A DNA stretch of 64,000 bases from Caldilineaceae bacterium (GCA_019637685.1 JAHBVF010000003.1:186001-250000), one strand, 5' to 3'. Shown: positions 10,146 to 18,579, counted from the stretch's first letter. Numbers and translations are program-made. The notes: a model not told the origin generated them from the letters alone.

Positions 10146-10182
10146 TGTCCTGTACATTCAGTTATCTTCTAGAACTGCCCAA

Positions 10183-11394
10183 TCAGTCTGCGCCCCCCGC
10201 GCGCAGACGCTTTGCCCGCACCGGAAACAGGACCAGCACCAGCGCACCGGCCAGCAGCAGTCCGCTGAGCAGCCAGAGCATGCCCGCATAGCCCAGCCCG
10301 GCGAGGAGCAGCCCGCCCAGCACAGGTCCGGCCACTTTGCCAGCGTTGTCCAGTGTGCCCACAAAGCCCAGCCCCGCGCCCAGATATTCCGGCTCGATCT
10401 GGTCTGCCACCAGCGCTACAGTGGCCGGGAAGATGAGGGCCTGGCACGCGCCGAAAAGCGCGGCCAATCCCAGCAGCACCCAGCCATCCGCAGCGATTGT
10501 CAGCAGGGGCAGCAGCCCCGCCAACCCGCCCATGCCCAGCGCGATGGCCCGGTAGTAGCCCAGGCGATCCCCGGCCCGGCCGGCCGCGGGTTTCAGCAGC
10601 AGATGCACCCCTTCCTGCACAGAGAAGAAAAGGCCGATCTGCGCAGTAGAATAGCCCGCGGTCAGTGCGTAGACAGGCAGGAAGGCTTTGATGGCATAGG
10701 TGGCGATGTAGACCGTTGCTTCCAGCCCGCCGGAGAGCCAGACCGCGGGAATACGGAGCGAGTTGCGAATTGCGAGTTGCGGGAACTGCGGTCTGCGGCC
10801 TGCCGTCGGATGCCCGTCGTCTTTTGTCTCCTCCAGCAGCAGAACGGGAATAAACGCCAGCAAACTCAGCCCGCCGATGACGGCAAAGACATCTGCCGGG
10901 TCGTTCCAGAGGAGGAGCAGCCCCGCGGCCAGGGGACCGACGACGTAGCCACCGCCGCGGGCCATGCCAAACCAGCCCAGGCGTTCGGCTTTGCGCTTGC
11001 CCCCCCGCTCGGCCACATACGCGACGGTCACTGGGCCGTAGATGGCCGTGGCTGTGCCGTGGAGCAGACGGAGCATCACCAGTTGGCCGGGGGTGTGAAT
11101 AAACCGGTACAGGAAAGGCACGCCCGCAAAGAGCAGCGTGCCCAGCACAATCCACAACTTGCGCCCCTGCCTGTCAGAAAGCACACCAAAAATCGGCTTC
11201 GTCAGCATCCCGGTCAGGGTAGAGACAGAGACAATCACCCCCAGCAGCACATCCGACGCGCCCAGGGACGCGGCCAGAATGGGCAAGAGCGGCGTCTTGC
11301 CCATCTGGTAGCCGGCGCGCACGATAAAGTCGGCCAGGGTAATTTTCAGAAGGTTGGGGGAAGGGGGTTTGGGGGGCATACAGCGGATACCCAT
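10183..11394 (-). CDS. MFS transporter
   Basis: A 403-residue inner-membrane transporter of the major facilitator superfamily, with about twelve hydrophobic segments. The loop between helices 2 and 3 carries the family signature (KPIFGVLSDRQGRKLWI). The substrate cannot be told from sequence; the general shape is that of a drug or sugar efflux carrier. The ATG at 11394 is used, and a second Met five codons later is possible; neither has a clear ribosome site. The central loop between the two six-helix halves (GRRPQFPQLAIRNSLRIPA) is encoded by a short repeat also found between genes at 18542-18557, so a dispersed repeat has apparently entered the gene without breaking frame. It follows the DapA-family gene in the same direction. 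Confidence 0.85.
   Translation of the reverse strand: MGIRCMPPKPPSPNLLKITLADFIVRAGYQMGKTPLLPILAASLGASDVLLGVIVSVSTLTGMLTKPIFGVLSDRQGRKLWIVLGTLLFAGVPFLYRFIHTPGQLVMLRLLHGTATAIYGPVTVAYVAERGGKRKAERLGWFGMARGGGYVVGPLAAGLLLLWNDPADVFAVIGGLSLLAFIPVLLLEETKDDGHPTAGRRPQFPQLAIRNSLRIPAVWLSGGLEATVYIATYAIKAFLPVYALTAGYSTAQIGLFFSVQEGVHLLLKPAAGRAGDRLGYYRAIALGMGGLAGLLPLLTIAADGWVLLGLAALFGACQALIFPATVALVADQIEPEYLGAGLGFVGTLDNAGKVAGPVLGGLLLAGLGYAGMLWLLSGLLLAGALVLVLFPVRAKRLRAGGAD
10767..10782. repeat. Dispersed 16-bp word inside the MFS gene
   Basis: GAATTGCGAGTTGCGG occurs identically at 18542-18557 between genes. Here it is in the coding sequence of the MFS central loop. It is followed by GC-rich words (CTGCGGTCTGCGG, 10786-10798) resembling those near 18005-18024. 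Confidence 0.6.
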
Positions 11395-11486
11395 TATTAT
11401 TTTGTAAGTAGTGGCGCGCGTAATGCAACGCGGACAGTCACAGACCGACGTCCAGAGGCAGTCAGGGCTATAAACTATACCGCACC

Positions 11487-12383
11487 CTACACAGCCACTG
11501 AAACCTCTCCCAATCCAATCTCAGCCGCGCGGTCCAGGAGCGTGGCCCGTTCCGCCGCGGTCAGCGCTTGCATCGGCGGGCGCGGGTCGCCGCAGTCCAT
11601 GCCCAGCCGGGCGCTGAGAATGGCTTTGGCAATGGCGTGGAAGCGGAAAGGCTGAATCAGATCCGCGACCTGGGACGCGTGTTCCTGGGCCTCTTGCGCG
11701 GCGTGCAGATTGCCGGAACGGTACGCCTTCCACAGGGCAACCCAGCGCTCCGGGGCCAGATTGGGCGGGCCATCCACACAGCCCACCGCACCAATCGTCA
11801 GCGCAGGCAGCATCAGCCGACAGTTGCCCACAAAGCAGGCCAGCCCCATTTTGGCAAAGTCCCGCACGTAAGGAAGGTAAGGGGCCGAATGTTTCAACCC
11901 GGCCAACTGGGGAACCCCGTCCTGAATCTTCTGCATGAGTTGGGGCGTAATCTCCACGCCGGTGGACTGGGGCAGGTTGTAGACAAAAAGGGGCAGGTCC
12001 GCGGCCCCGGCCACCACCCGATAATGCTCCACAATCGCTTCGTCGCTCTGGCGATAGAAGAAGGGGGGCACACAACAGATGGCCTCCACGCCGACCTTCG
12101 CCGCGTGTTCGGCCAGGCGGGCTGCGCGGACTGTCGTCGCCGCGCCTACGTGCATAATATTGGCAATGCGTCCCTGGGACTGGTCCGCGGCGATCTCGGC
12201 AATGCGCCGATTCTCCTCGTCTTCCAGCAGGACACTTTCGCCCGTACCGCCCGCCACCCAGAATCCCTGCACGCCCGCCTGGATGTTGAACTCCATCACC
12301 TGCCGAAAAGCGGCCTCGTTCAGCGACCCATCGGCTGCCATCGGGGTAATAATGGCCGGGAATATTCCTTCAAATTTCGACAT
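11487..12383 (-). CDS. Dihydrodipicolinate synthase/N-acetylneuraminate lyase family aldolase
   Basis: A 298-residue class I aldolase of the DapA/NanA family (TIM barrel, pyruvate-type Schiff base). Visible signatures are GGTGE near residue 46, the Tyr of FVYNLPQSTG and the Schiff-base Lys of GLKHS. A good ribosome site (AAGGGAGAAGAA) precedes the ATG. Its length fits the family. Members cleave or form 2-keto-3-deoxy sugar acids, sialic acid or dihydrodipicolinate, and the sequence does not decide between them. There are no lysine-pathway genes beside it; the neighbours are a transporter and stress-type genes, so a catabolic aldolase is more likely than lysine synthesis. That last point is inference. 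Confidence 0.85.
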   Translation of the reverse strand: MSKFEGIFPAIITPMAADGSLNEAAFRQVMEFNIQAGVQGFWVAGGTGESVLLEDEENRRIAEIAADQSQGRIANIMHVGAATTVRAARLAEHAAKVGVEAICCVPPFFYRQSDEAIVEHYRVVAGAADLPLFVYNLPQSTGVEITPQLMQKIQDGVPQLAGLKHSAPYLPYVRDFAKMGLACFVGNCRLMLPALTIGAVGCVDGPPNLAPERWVALWKAYRSGNLHAAQEAQEHASQVADLIQPFRFHAIAKAILSARLGMDCGDPRPPMQALTAAERATLLDRAAEIGLGEVSVAV

Positions 12384-12422
12384 TTCTTCTCCCTTTTCCT
12401 TCTTGTGAAAGTGATAGTTGGG

Positions 12423-12716
12423 TCATTGGTGGATTTCGAGTTGTACAGTTACCCAGTCTTCTTCGTCAAGATTTTCTGCTTTGCGCACGCTCGCTTTGAT
12501 GGGCACAATATAGCTGCCATCTTTGGGCCACAGGGCAGTCTCCCAGGCGCTTTGGCCGATCCGAACAGACGCCGGAATCATCCCCCAGCCATAGGTCACC
12601 GCGCCGGAGATGGCTTTCAACGCCCGGCACTCCTCATCGGGGACGGTTACAAAATACCAGGGCGCAGGCCCGCGCCAGTACCAAATTTCACCGCTGAATT
12701 CGAGTTCAATGTTCAT
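12423..12716 (-). CDS. DUF1905 domain protein
   Basis: A 97-residue beta-barrel type protein matching the DUF1905 pattern: an opening F.G.IW.W.GP.PWYFVTVP, a central GWGMIPASVRIG, then WETALWPKDGSYIVPIKASVRKAE and a terminal acidic VTVQLE strand. Its function is unknown; relatives sometimes carry a C-terminal YdeI-like extension, absent here. Its start overlaps the stop of the DinB gene by 4 bases (ATGA), so the two are translationally coupled. Confidence 0.8.
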   Translation of the reverse strand: MNIELEFSGEIWYWRGPAPWYFVTVPDEECRALKAISGAVTYGWGMIPASVRIGQSAWETALWPKDGSYIVPIKASVRKAENLDEEDWVTVQLEIHQ

Positions 12717-13237
12717 GCGCTTTGGGTCACCCAGTCGGTGGATTTCACGGCATTTTGTCCCAGAAACATGCGCAGTTGTGCGCCGTGTTCCTGCACATGG
12801 CGCAGGCTGTACAGTTGCAGCTCCCCATAGGCTACTTCACCCCAGGGGAAGTGGCACAAGCGCTGCGCCTCTGCGCTGGAGAGCGCGCCAATCGTCGTCT
12901 GGCATTTGTCGCGACAGTAGGCCAGATAGCCGAGCAGTTCGCCGCGGGTGTATGTGCGGGGCAGGGCCTCGTTGGCCTCCATCTCCACCAGAGCGAAGGG
13001 AGCGGGGGGCGCAAAGCCCTCTTCCGCGCCGTACAGGTAAAGGTCCAGCCAGAAGAGCGTGTGGTAGCCCAGATACCAAAAGGACGAGAAACCGGCGGCC
13101 ACCCACTGTTCGGGCTGGTCCTCCCACAGACGCGTTTCCCAGAGTTCATCCGGGCAGTCCGCCAGCGCGTCGTGGAGCATTTCGATGGCCGCGCCGAACT
13201 GCCGCCAAAGCATTTGATTGTCAAGGATGGCCGTCAT
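12713..13237 (-). CDS. DinB family protein
   Basis: A 174-residue four-helix-bundle protein of the DinB/YfiT type. The metal-site histidines of this family can be placed in the helix with YHTLFWLDLYL and in the later helix with RHVQEHGAQL. Members include thiol transferases and stress-induced metalloproteins; the substrate here is unknown. It is coupled to the DUF1905 gene (4-base overlap) and lies 32 bases after the globin gene, so the three form an operon. A second, divergent DinB protein is at 17444-17962. Confidence 0.8.
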   Translation of the reverse strand: MTAILDNQMLWRQFGAAIEMLHDALADCPDELWETRLWEDQPEQWVAAGFSSFWYLGYHTLFWLDLYLYGAEEGFAPPAPFALVEMEANEALPRTYTRGELLGYLAYCRDKCQTTIGALSSAEAQRLCHFPWGEVAYGELQLYSLRHVQEHGAQLRMFLGQNAVKSTDWVTQSA

Positions 13238-13269
13238 TCATAGCTCCTTTCGCCACTACTATCCACTCC

Positions 13270-13716
13270 CTATGCTGGCCCATCCCACGACCAGTACGCC
13301 ATTTCCAGCCCGCCGGGGACCGCATCCGCCGATTCGGGATGGGCTGCCATCCGCCCGATTGCCCACCAGAAGTAGGCCCGCAGTGTGGCCCGCAGTCGAG
13401 GGTCATCAGGAATGCCCGCGTCATCCAGCGCTTGCACAAAACAGGTCTGCGCGCGTTCGTCCATCTCCCGGTGCTCGCCGTTCCCCGCGTGCATACGGAG
13501 CACATTGGACTCCGTGCCCATCGAGTCGGTGTAGTCGCTCGGTCCGCCCAGCGCCTCGGCCCAGTAGGCAGCGAGCCGTTCTGTGTGGTCCGGGTGGTAG
13601 CCGTGGGAGAACGGATGGCTCAGTATCGGGTCCGCCAGACACCGGATATGCCAGGCGTGGGCCAGATCGATAAACGCCTGCCGCCCGCCAACAGCTTCAT
13701 AGATCATTTCGTTCAT
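13270..13716 (-). CDS. Truncated hemoglobin-like protein
   Basis: A 148-residue globin of the short 2-on-2 type. It opens with the characteristic YEAVGGRQAFIDLAHAWHIR, followed by a helix with ADPILSHPF and a proximal-histidine region in VLRMHAGNGEHREMDE. Such proteins bind O2 or NO and often work in nitrosative or oxidative stress. Group II is my best guess, from the loop between the two halves. First gene of a likely globin-DinB-DUF1905 operon. A hairpin (13753-13809) separates it from the propeller gene upstream. Confidence 0.75.
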   Translation of the reverse strand: MNEMIYEAVGGRQAFIDLAHAWHIRCLADPILSHPFSHGYHPDHTERLAAYWAEALGGPSDYTDSMGTESNVLRMHAGNGEHREMDERAQTCFVQALDDAGIPDDPRLRATLRAYFWWAIGRMAAHPESADAVPGGLEMAYWSWDGPA

Positions 13717-13752
13717 ATTCTGCCTCCAAAACTTTCATTTGCGCGCAATCCT

Positions 13753-13809
13753 GGACGACGGACGAACAGCGAAAGATCATCCCCTGCGTTCGTCCGCGGT
13801 CCGCCGTCC
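13753..13809 (-). terminator. Interrupted hairpin after the propeller gene
   Basis: A 9-bp stem (13759-13767 with 13788-13796) extended by a 5-bp stem (13753-13757 with 13805-13809) across a bulge. It lies directly after the stop at 13813. The arms are made of GGACG/CGTCC words that recur in this region. Confidence 0.4.
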
Positions 13810-13812
13810 TCC

Positions 13813-16800
13813 CTACACCACCACCGCCGGCACATCCGCATCCTTCACCGCCGCGTTGAAGTCGGCCACGCTCTCTTCCAGAATCGAATCGAGTTTGTCC
13901 AGTTGGGCGTCCACCTGTTCGGACAGATGGGTGAAAACGTCGTAGGTCTGGCGGGTGGGCGCGGCGTCCGCGGCGGAGATGACGCTGATGAGGTTGATCA
14001 GCTTGGCGTTGAGGCGGATGGGCTTGCGCAGCCGGTCGAAGGCGGTCTTGGAATCCACCGAGACCAGCTCCTTCTCCACTTCGCCCAGCTGCTCGCCGAT
14101 CTGCTTTGCCCGTTCGGCCAGAGCAGTGGCCTGCTTCTCATCCAGCCCGGCTTTGCCTGCGTTCTCCGCCCACAGCGCCATCTGCTCCCGCACCCGGCGC
14201 AGCTTTTTGATGGCGGCATGGGTCTGGGTGATTTTGCCATTGACCGTCTGCCAGAGGGCGAACTGTTCGGCCATCGCTTCCGGGGTTGCGCCGGTGGCCG
14301 GGTCCACGTAAATCTCGAAGGCTTCTTCCAGCGTCGTTCCTCCCACCTGCAAACGCACCGCGTAGTGTCCCGGCGCGGCCAGCGCGCCCGTCACCGCCTT
14401 TTCGGTGATAACATCGCCGGGCAGCTTTTCCGCTTCGGGATAGCGCATATCCCAGACGAAGCGGTTGAGTCCCGGCGCGGCGGGCAGATAGACCGCCGCG
14501 TCGTCGCTCGTCTTTCCCAGCGCTGGCTTCGGCTTTGGCCCAAAGGATTTGATTTCCTTGCCTGCTCCGTCCACAATCGTCAGCTTCACTTCGCCGGAAA
14601 GTTCCGGCGGCAGACTGTAGTAGACAATCACTCCCTGGGGCGGGTTCTCGCCGGAGTCGATGGTCTGCCAAACTTTCACGCCGTTCTCGTCCTTCATCTC
14701 CCGATAGGTGATCAGCATCCCAAAGGAGAGCCGGTAGTTGCGCACCCCTCCCTGGCTGCCGCCCAAGCCCCACAGCAGCCAGCGGCGCAGGGTGCGGCGG
14801 GGTGGGAAGAGGGTGGGGGATTGGGTGATTGGGTGATTGGGTGATTGGGTGATTGGAGCCTGGCGTAGCGGCGTCAGATCGTCCAGTATCCAAAAGGCAC
14901 GTCCGTGGGTGGCGACGACCAGATCGCTCTCCTTGACTTTCAGGTCGTAGACCGGCACGACGGGTAGATTGCCCGGCATCCGCTGCCAGTGCCCGCCGTC
15001 GTCCAGGGAGACGAACAGCCCGGTCTCGCTGCCCACGTAGAGCAGCCCTTCCCGCTCCGGGTCGGCGCGCAGGATGCGGGTGATCTCCCCCGCGGGGAAA
15101 CTGGCGTCCATGCGCTGCCAGCTTGCGCCGTAGTCGGTCGTCTTAAAAAGATACGGCCCGTACTCTTCCAGTTTATAGCGGGTGGCGGCCAGATAGACCG
15201 TCGCCGGGTCGAACGCGCTGGGTTCGATGACGGTTATCAGACTGAAGGCGGGCAGGTCGGGCGGGGTGACGTCCTGCCAGCTGGCGCCCCCGTCCCGGCT
15301 GATGTGGACCAGCCCGTCGTCGCTACCCGCCCAAAAGACGCCCACTTCGTGGGCCGACTCGATGAATGTGGAAATCGTGCAGTAGTGTTCCGCGCCGCTG
15401 GTGTCCAGATTCAGCGGGCCGCCGGAGGGCTGCATTTTGCTCTCGTCGTTGCGGGTCAGGTCCGGGCTGATAATTTCCCAGCTATGCCCCTCGTCTGTGG
15501 AGCGGAAGACTGTATTGCCGCAGGTGTAGAGAACGCCGCTGTCGTGGGGCGAGAAGAGAATCGGGAAGGTCCAGGGGAAGCGATGCACCATATCCTTGGC
15601 CCCCCAGCCGCTGTTGGGTTCCGGCCAGACAGTCACCAGCCGAATCTGCTTTGTGCGGTGATCGTAGCGTTGCAGCGCGCCGCCGCCGCCGGGCGAAGAC
15701 CCCACCGCGCCCACAAAGACGATATTCGAATCGTCCGGGTTGACGGCGATGTAGCCGCTCTCGCCCGTCCCCGCGGAGTAGCAGTCGCCCCAGGGGATCG
15801 CCCCTTTTTCCGTGGCGCTGGGCACACTGATGCTGCTGTTGTCCTGCTGGGTCCCGTAGACCCGGTAGGGCAGCTGGTTGTCCACATCCAAATGATAGAA
15901 CTGGCCGGTGAGCTGGTTGTAGATGCTGCTCCAGGTATCGCCGCCGTTGAAGCTGACGCAGGCCCCGCCGTCGTTGCCCTGCACCATCCGCTGGGGATCG
16001 GTGGGGTCGATCCAGAGCGCGTGGTTGTCGCCGTGGGGGGTGGTGATCTCCGTGTAGTTCTTGCCCCCGTCGGTGGATTTCCACATCTTCAGATTGTTGA
16101 TGTAAAGTGTGCCCGCGTCCTGGGGGTCGGCGAAGATGTGCATGTAATACCAGGGCCGGGCCATCAAATCCCGGTTGGTGGTGAGCAGCGCCCACGTGTC
16201 GCCGCTGTCATCGGAACGGTAGACGCCCGACTGCTCGTCGTCGGACTCAACAATCGCCCACACCCGCTCCGGTTTGGCCGAGGAGACCGCCACGCCGATC
16301 TTGCCCAGAATGCCCTCCTGGGGCAGCCCTTTGGCCCGGGTGATGTCCGTCCAGGTGTCGCCGCCGTCGGTCGATTTCCACAGGCCGCTGTCTGGCCCGC
16401 CGCTGATCAGCTCCCAGAAGTGGCGATGGACCTGCCAGATGGAGGCGTAGAGAATGCGGGGATTGGTCACGTCCAGGGCCAGATCGATGGCGCCGGCCCG
16501 CTCGCTGACGTGGAGCACCCGCTCCCAGGACTTGCCCCCGTCTAGCGTGCGATATACGCCCCGCTCCGCGTTGGGGCCAAAGGCGTGGCCCAGCGCGGCC
16601 ACGTAGACAATATCCGCGTTCTTGGGGTGGATGCGAATCATCCCGATGTGATGGGTGTCGGCCAGCCCCACATTCTGCCACGTTTTGCCGCCGTCGGTGG
16701 ATTTGTAGACGCCGTCGCCCCAGCTCACGTCGCCCCGGATGGTTGTCTCGCCCATCCCCGCGTAGATGACGTTCGGGTCGGCCTCGGAGACGGCCAGCGC

Positions 16801-17016
16801 GCCCACCGCGGAGGTGCGGAAGAAGCCGTCGCTGATGTTCTCCCAATAGGTTCCGCCATCTGTCGTCTTCCAGACGCCCCCCGCGCAGCCGCCAAAGTAG
16901 GCGATGTTGCGGTCTGTCGGGTGTCCGGCCACAGCCACCACACGCCCACCCCGGGGCGGGCCGATACAGCGGAATTTGAGTGCGTTCCAAGAGGAGACGT
17001 CGGGTTGTACAGTCAT
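13813..17016 (-). CDS. Sortilin/VPS10-like beta-propeller protein without signal peptide
   Basis: A 1067-residue protein. The first about 700 residues are BNR/VPS10-type propeller repeats with many Asp-box units (VYKSTDGGKTWQNVG, LWKSTDGGDTWTDI, VYRSDDSGDTWALL). A middle beta domain (about 740-920) carries a segment like an appended CBM, and a helical C-terminus (about 920-1067) could form a coiled coil. The start at ATG 17016 is chosen because GGAG lies 7 bases upstream; an in-frame GTG at 17025 has its Shine-Dalgarno too close. No signal peptide is seen, unlike the related lipoprotein at 33569. The family is common in soil and marine bacteria and is often annotated as glycosyl hydrolase, but no activity can be deduced. 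An 8-bp tandem repeat lies in frame at 14819-14856. Confidence 0.85.
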   Translation of the reverse strand: MTVQPDVSSWNALKFRCIGPPRGGRVVAVAGHPTDRNIAYFGGCAGGVWKTTDGGTYWENISDGFFRTSAVGALAVSEADPNVIYAGMGETTIRGDVSWGDGVYKSTDGGKTWQNVGLADTHHIGMIRIHPKNADIVYVAALGHAFGPNAERGVYRTLDGGKSWERVLHVSERAGAIDLALDVTNPRILYASIWQVHRHFWELISGGPDSGLWKSTDGGDTWTDITRAKGLPQEGILGKIGVAVSSAKPERVWAIVESDDEQSGVYRSDDSGDTWALLTTNRDLMARPWYYMHIFADPQDAGTLYINNLKMWKSTDGGKNYTEITTPHGDNHALWIDPTDPQRMVQGNDGGACVSFNGGDTWSSIYNQLTGQFYHLDVDNQLPYRVYGTQQDNSSISVPSATEKGAIPWGDCYSAGTGESGYIAVNPDDSNIVFVGAVGSSPGGGGALQRYDHRTKQIRLVTVWPEPNSGWGAKDMVHRFPWTFPILFSPHDSGVLYTCGNTVFRSTDEGHSWEIISPDLTRNDESKMQPSGGPLNLDTSGAEHYCTISTFIESAHEVGVFWAGSDDGLVHISRDGGASWQDVTPPDLPAFSLITVIEPSAFDPATVYLAATRYKLEEYGPYLFKTTDYGASWQRMDASFPAGEITRILRADPEREGLLYVGSETGLFVSLDDGGHWQRMPGNLPVVPVYDLKVKESDLVVATHGRAFWILDDLTPLRQAPITQSPNHPITQSPTLFPPRRTLRRWLLWGLGGSQGGVRNYRLSFGMLITYREMKDENGVKVWQTIDSGENPPQGVIVYYSLPPELSGEVKLTIVDGAGKEIKSFGPKPKPALGKTSDDAAVYLPAAPGLNRFVWDMRYPEAEKLPGDVITEKAVTGALAAPGHYAVRLQVGGTTLEEAFEIYVDPATGATPEAMAEQFALWQTVNGKITQTHAAIKKLRRVREQMALWAENAGKAGLDEKQATALAERAKQIGEQLGEVEKELVSVDSKTAFDRLRKPIRLNAKLINLISVISAADAAPTRQTYDVFTHLSEQVDAQLDKLDSILEESVADFNAAVKDADVPAVVV
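14819..14856. repeat. 8-bp tandem repeat (GATTGGGT, 4.75 copies) inside a gene
   Basis: Units at 14819, 14827, 14835 and 14843 plus a partial one to 14856. It encodes the stretch ITQSPNHPITQSP of the propeller protein near residue 723, between propeller and next domain. The same words appear between genes at 17041-17053. Gain or loss of one unit would shift frame. Confidence 0.85.
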
Positions 17017-17078
17017 TGGGTTCACTCCGGTGTGAAATGGGTGATTGGGTGATCCGGTTATGGGGGAGAGCCTACCGG

Positions 17079-17104
17079 TTGTCAGATTGAGTTGTCAGAT
17101 TGAG
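17079..17104. repeat. Tandem 13-bp repeat, two copies
   Basis: TTGTCAGATTGAG at 17079-17091 and again at 17092-17104, with a decayed third copy following. Upstream of the propeller gene. Confidence 0.7.
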
Positions 17105-17238
17105 TCGTCAGCGATCTGCCGTCAGTCCCGCACAAACGGGCCAATAATTTGAGGATAGTGGCAGTGTAAGGGAAAGCAAAGAGGAGGTCAAATCGGCTTT
17201 TCAATGCACCGGATAAGTCGGTTTCCCGTCCTGGGGAT

Positions 17239-17370
17239 GGTTCTACTGTAAAAAGCCTACACACCCACCGCGGCGACGCGGAGAACACGGAGTTTCGCGG
17301 AGGTTTTCTCCCGAATCTCTCCGCGCACCCTGCGCCCCCGCGGTGAAATCAACCTTTTTGCAGTGGACTC
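17239..17370. repeat. Dispersed inverted-end element, copy 1 (subtype A)
   Basis: Imperfect inverted ends at 17239-17255 (…ACTGTAAAAAG) and 17354-17370 (CTTTTTGCAGT…), 132 bases overall. The interior is rich in CCGCGG and GGAG words and ends in GGTGAAATCAACC. Its closest relative is the copy at 43698-43840. Confidence 0.75.
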
Positions 17371-17378
17371 TGGACATA

Positions 17379-17422
17379 GAACGCGGATGGCGCGCATCAG
17401 TCCTTTGCGGCCATCCGCGTTC
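17379..17422 (-). terminator. 13-bp hairpin after the DinB gene
   Basis: Arms 17379-17391 and 17410-17422 are perfect complements (GAACGCGGATGGC) around an 18-nt loop, 21 bases past the DinB stop. No T-run follows, so it may equally be a REP-like repeat. Confidence 0.45.
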
Positions 17423-17443
17423 GCTTTCCGTTGATTTTCGCGC

Positions 17444-17962
17444 CTACGCTGCCACGTGATCCGCAAAATAGCCCTGCCACGGCCCACAGCCGTCGATAAA
17501 AGGCTGCATCAGCGCGCGCTCGGCCTGGACTGTGTGCATCAGGTCGTGGCCGGCCCATTCGTGAAGATGTTCGGAGAGCGTAACCGTGCCCAGTTCTGAG
17601 TGACGGCTGCGTCGTTGCAGATCAGCCGGCGTCAGCGTTGCCACCAGCGCCAGGCTTTCCACGCGCATGGCCGCAAAGGATTGGGCCAGCGCCGCGGGCG
17701 ACAGGTCCACATTGGGTTGTGTGCCCTGGCTGTCCGGGTCAAAGCTGGGGAAGTCCTCCCCTGCCAGCAGATAGCGCACCCGGGCCGCAAAGATCAGCCG
17801 CTCGGTGTCCACCAGATGCTGCAAACAGTCCAACGCCGACCACTCCCCCGCGGCCGGGGGACGGGTCAACAGTTCGACGGGCACATTAGCCGTCAAACCC
17901 AGCCAGCGCTCAGCAGTTGTCCCCAATACAGCCGGTGCCCACATCAAAATTGTATCCATCAT
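17444..17962 (-). CDS. DinB family protein (second copy)
   Basis: A 172-residue DinB_2-type four-helix protein. The start is placed at the ATG at 17962, where AAAGGG lies just upstream (a second ATG follows at once); a longer in-frame reading would run into the SlyD-like gene and lacks support. Metal-site candidates are the His in LQHLVDTERLIFAARV and the His residues of HLHEWAGHDLMHTVQAE. The segment PPAAGEWSALDCLQHL is the usual family opening. It is only distantly similar to the DinB protein at 12713. It probably shares a transcript with the SlyD-like gene 70 bases upstream. Confidence 0.8.
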   Translation of the reverse strand: MMDTILMWAPAVLGTTAERWLGLTANVPVELLTRPPAAGEWSALDCLQHLVDTERLIFAARVRYLLAGEDFPSFDPDSQGTQPNVDLSPAALAQSFAAMRVESLALVATLTPADLQRRSRHSELGTVTLSEHLHEWAGHDLMHTVQAERALMQPFIDGCGPWQGYFADHVAA

Positions 17963-18032
17963 AAGCCCTTTCAACAGTCGATAGTGTCGGTAGACGGCGG
18001 ACCGCTGTCCGCTGTCTGCGGTCAATGTTCCT

Positions 18033-18512
18033 TTAGTGTGCGCCGCCTGGCCCGTGGGCGTGGCGATGTTCGATTTCGTCCTTCGTGGCAGGCCGGATGG
18101 AGACGACTTCGATGTCAAAATGGAGGGTCTCCCCGGCCAGGGGGTGATTGCCGTCTACTGTCACGTGCTGGGGGTCCACGTCCGTCACAGTGACCACCTT
18201 CAGCCCGCCGGGAAACTCCATCTGAAATTGCATCCCCACTTCCACTTTGTCCACGCCCTCAAAGGCCGAATGCGGCACAGCCCCGGCCAGGTTCTCGTCG
18301 TAGACGCCATAGGCTTCCTCCGGGGGCAGGTCGATACTGAATTGGTCGCCCACATCCCGACCGCCCAGGGCCTTTTCCATACCGGGGATCAGTTGGCTGT
18401 GGCCGTGGAGATAGGCCAGGGGATTCTGGGTGTCGGCGCTGTCGATGACTTCGCCGTCGTCGTCGGTGAGGGTGTAGGCGAAAGCAACGACGCTGTTTTT
18501 GGTGATTGGCAA
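18033..18512 (-). CDS. slyD: SlyD-like FKBP-type peptidyl-prolyl isomerase (TTG start)
   Basis: A 159-residue FKBP-type isomerase of the SlyD architecture: an FKBP half (VVAFAYTLTDDDGEVIDS...PLAYLHGHSQLIPGMEKAL), an inserted-flap chaperone domain (PPEEAYGVYDENL...VPHSAF), then the second FKBP half and a short His-containing tail (HRHAHGPGGAH) that could bind nickel as in classical SlyD. The start is read as TTG at 18512: AAAGGAG lies 7 bases upstream and the protein then begins exactly where the family begins. No ATG suits. It acts in the cytoplasm on prolyl bonds during folding. It follows the sulfatase gene by 67 bases, a gap that holds the dispersed word also found in the MFS gene. Confidence 0.85.
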   Translation of the reverse strand: MPITKNSVVAFAYTLTDDDGEVIDSADTQNPLAYLHGHSQLIPGMEKALGGRDVGDQFSIDLPPEEAYGVYDENLAGAVPHSAFEGVDKVEVGMQFQMEFPGGLKVVTVTDVDPQHVTVDGNHPLAGETLHFDIEVVSIRPATKDEIEHRHAHGPGGAH

Positions 18513-18541
18513 GAGATAGCTCCTTTGGAGTTGCGAGTTAT

Positions 18542-18557
18542 GAATTGCGAGTTGCGG
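18542..18557. repeat. Dispersed 16-bp word between genes
   Basis: Second exact copy of GAATTGCGAGTTGCGG (other at 10767-10782), here preceded by a degenerate copy (18528-18537) in the spacer between the sulfatase and SlyD-like genes. Confidence 0.6.
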
Positions 18558-18579
18558 ATGGCGGGTTGGGAACTGTGGG

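Larger units (their letters stand above)
17026..17443. other. Gene-free region with repeats
   Basis: About 420 bases between two minus-strand genes. It contains a partial GATTGGGT repeat (17041-17053), a tandem 13-bp repeat (17079-17104), one copy of the CTGCAAAAAG-ended element (17239-17370) and a hairpin (17379-17422). No gene is supported. The promoter of the propeller gene should lie near 17030-17230 but I could not assign it. Confidence 0.6.

Noticed and set aside
14989..16545. 518-codon plus-strand open frame opposite the sortilin-like gene
   Set aside because: Antisense shadow of Asp-box repeats; low-complexity Ala/Val/Asp/Gly composition and no start signal.
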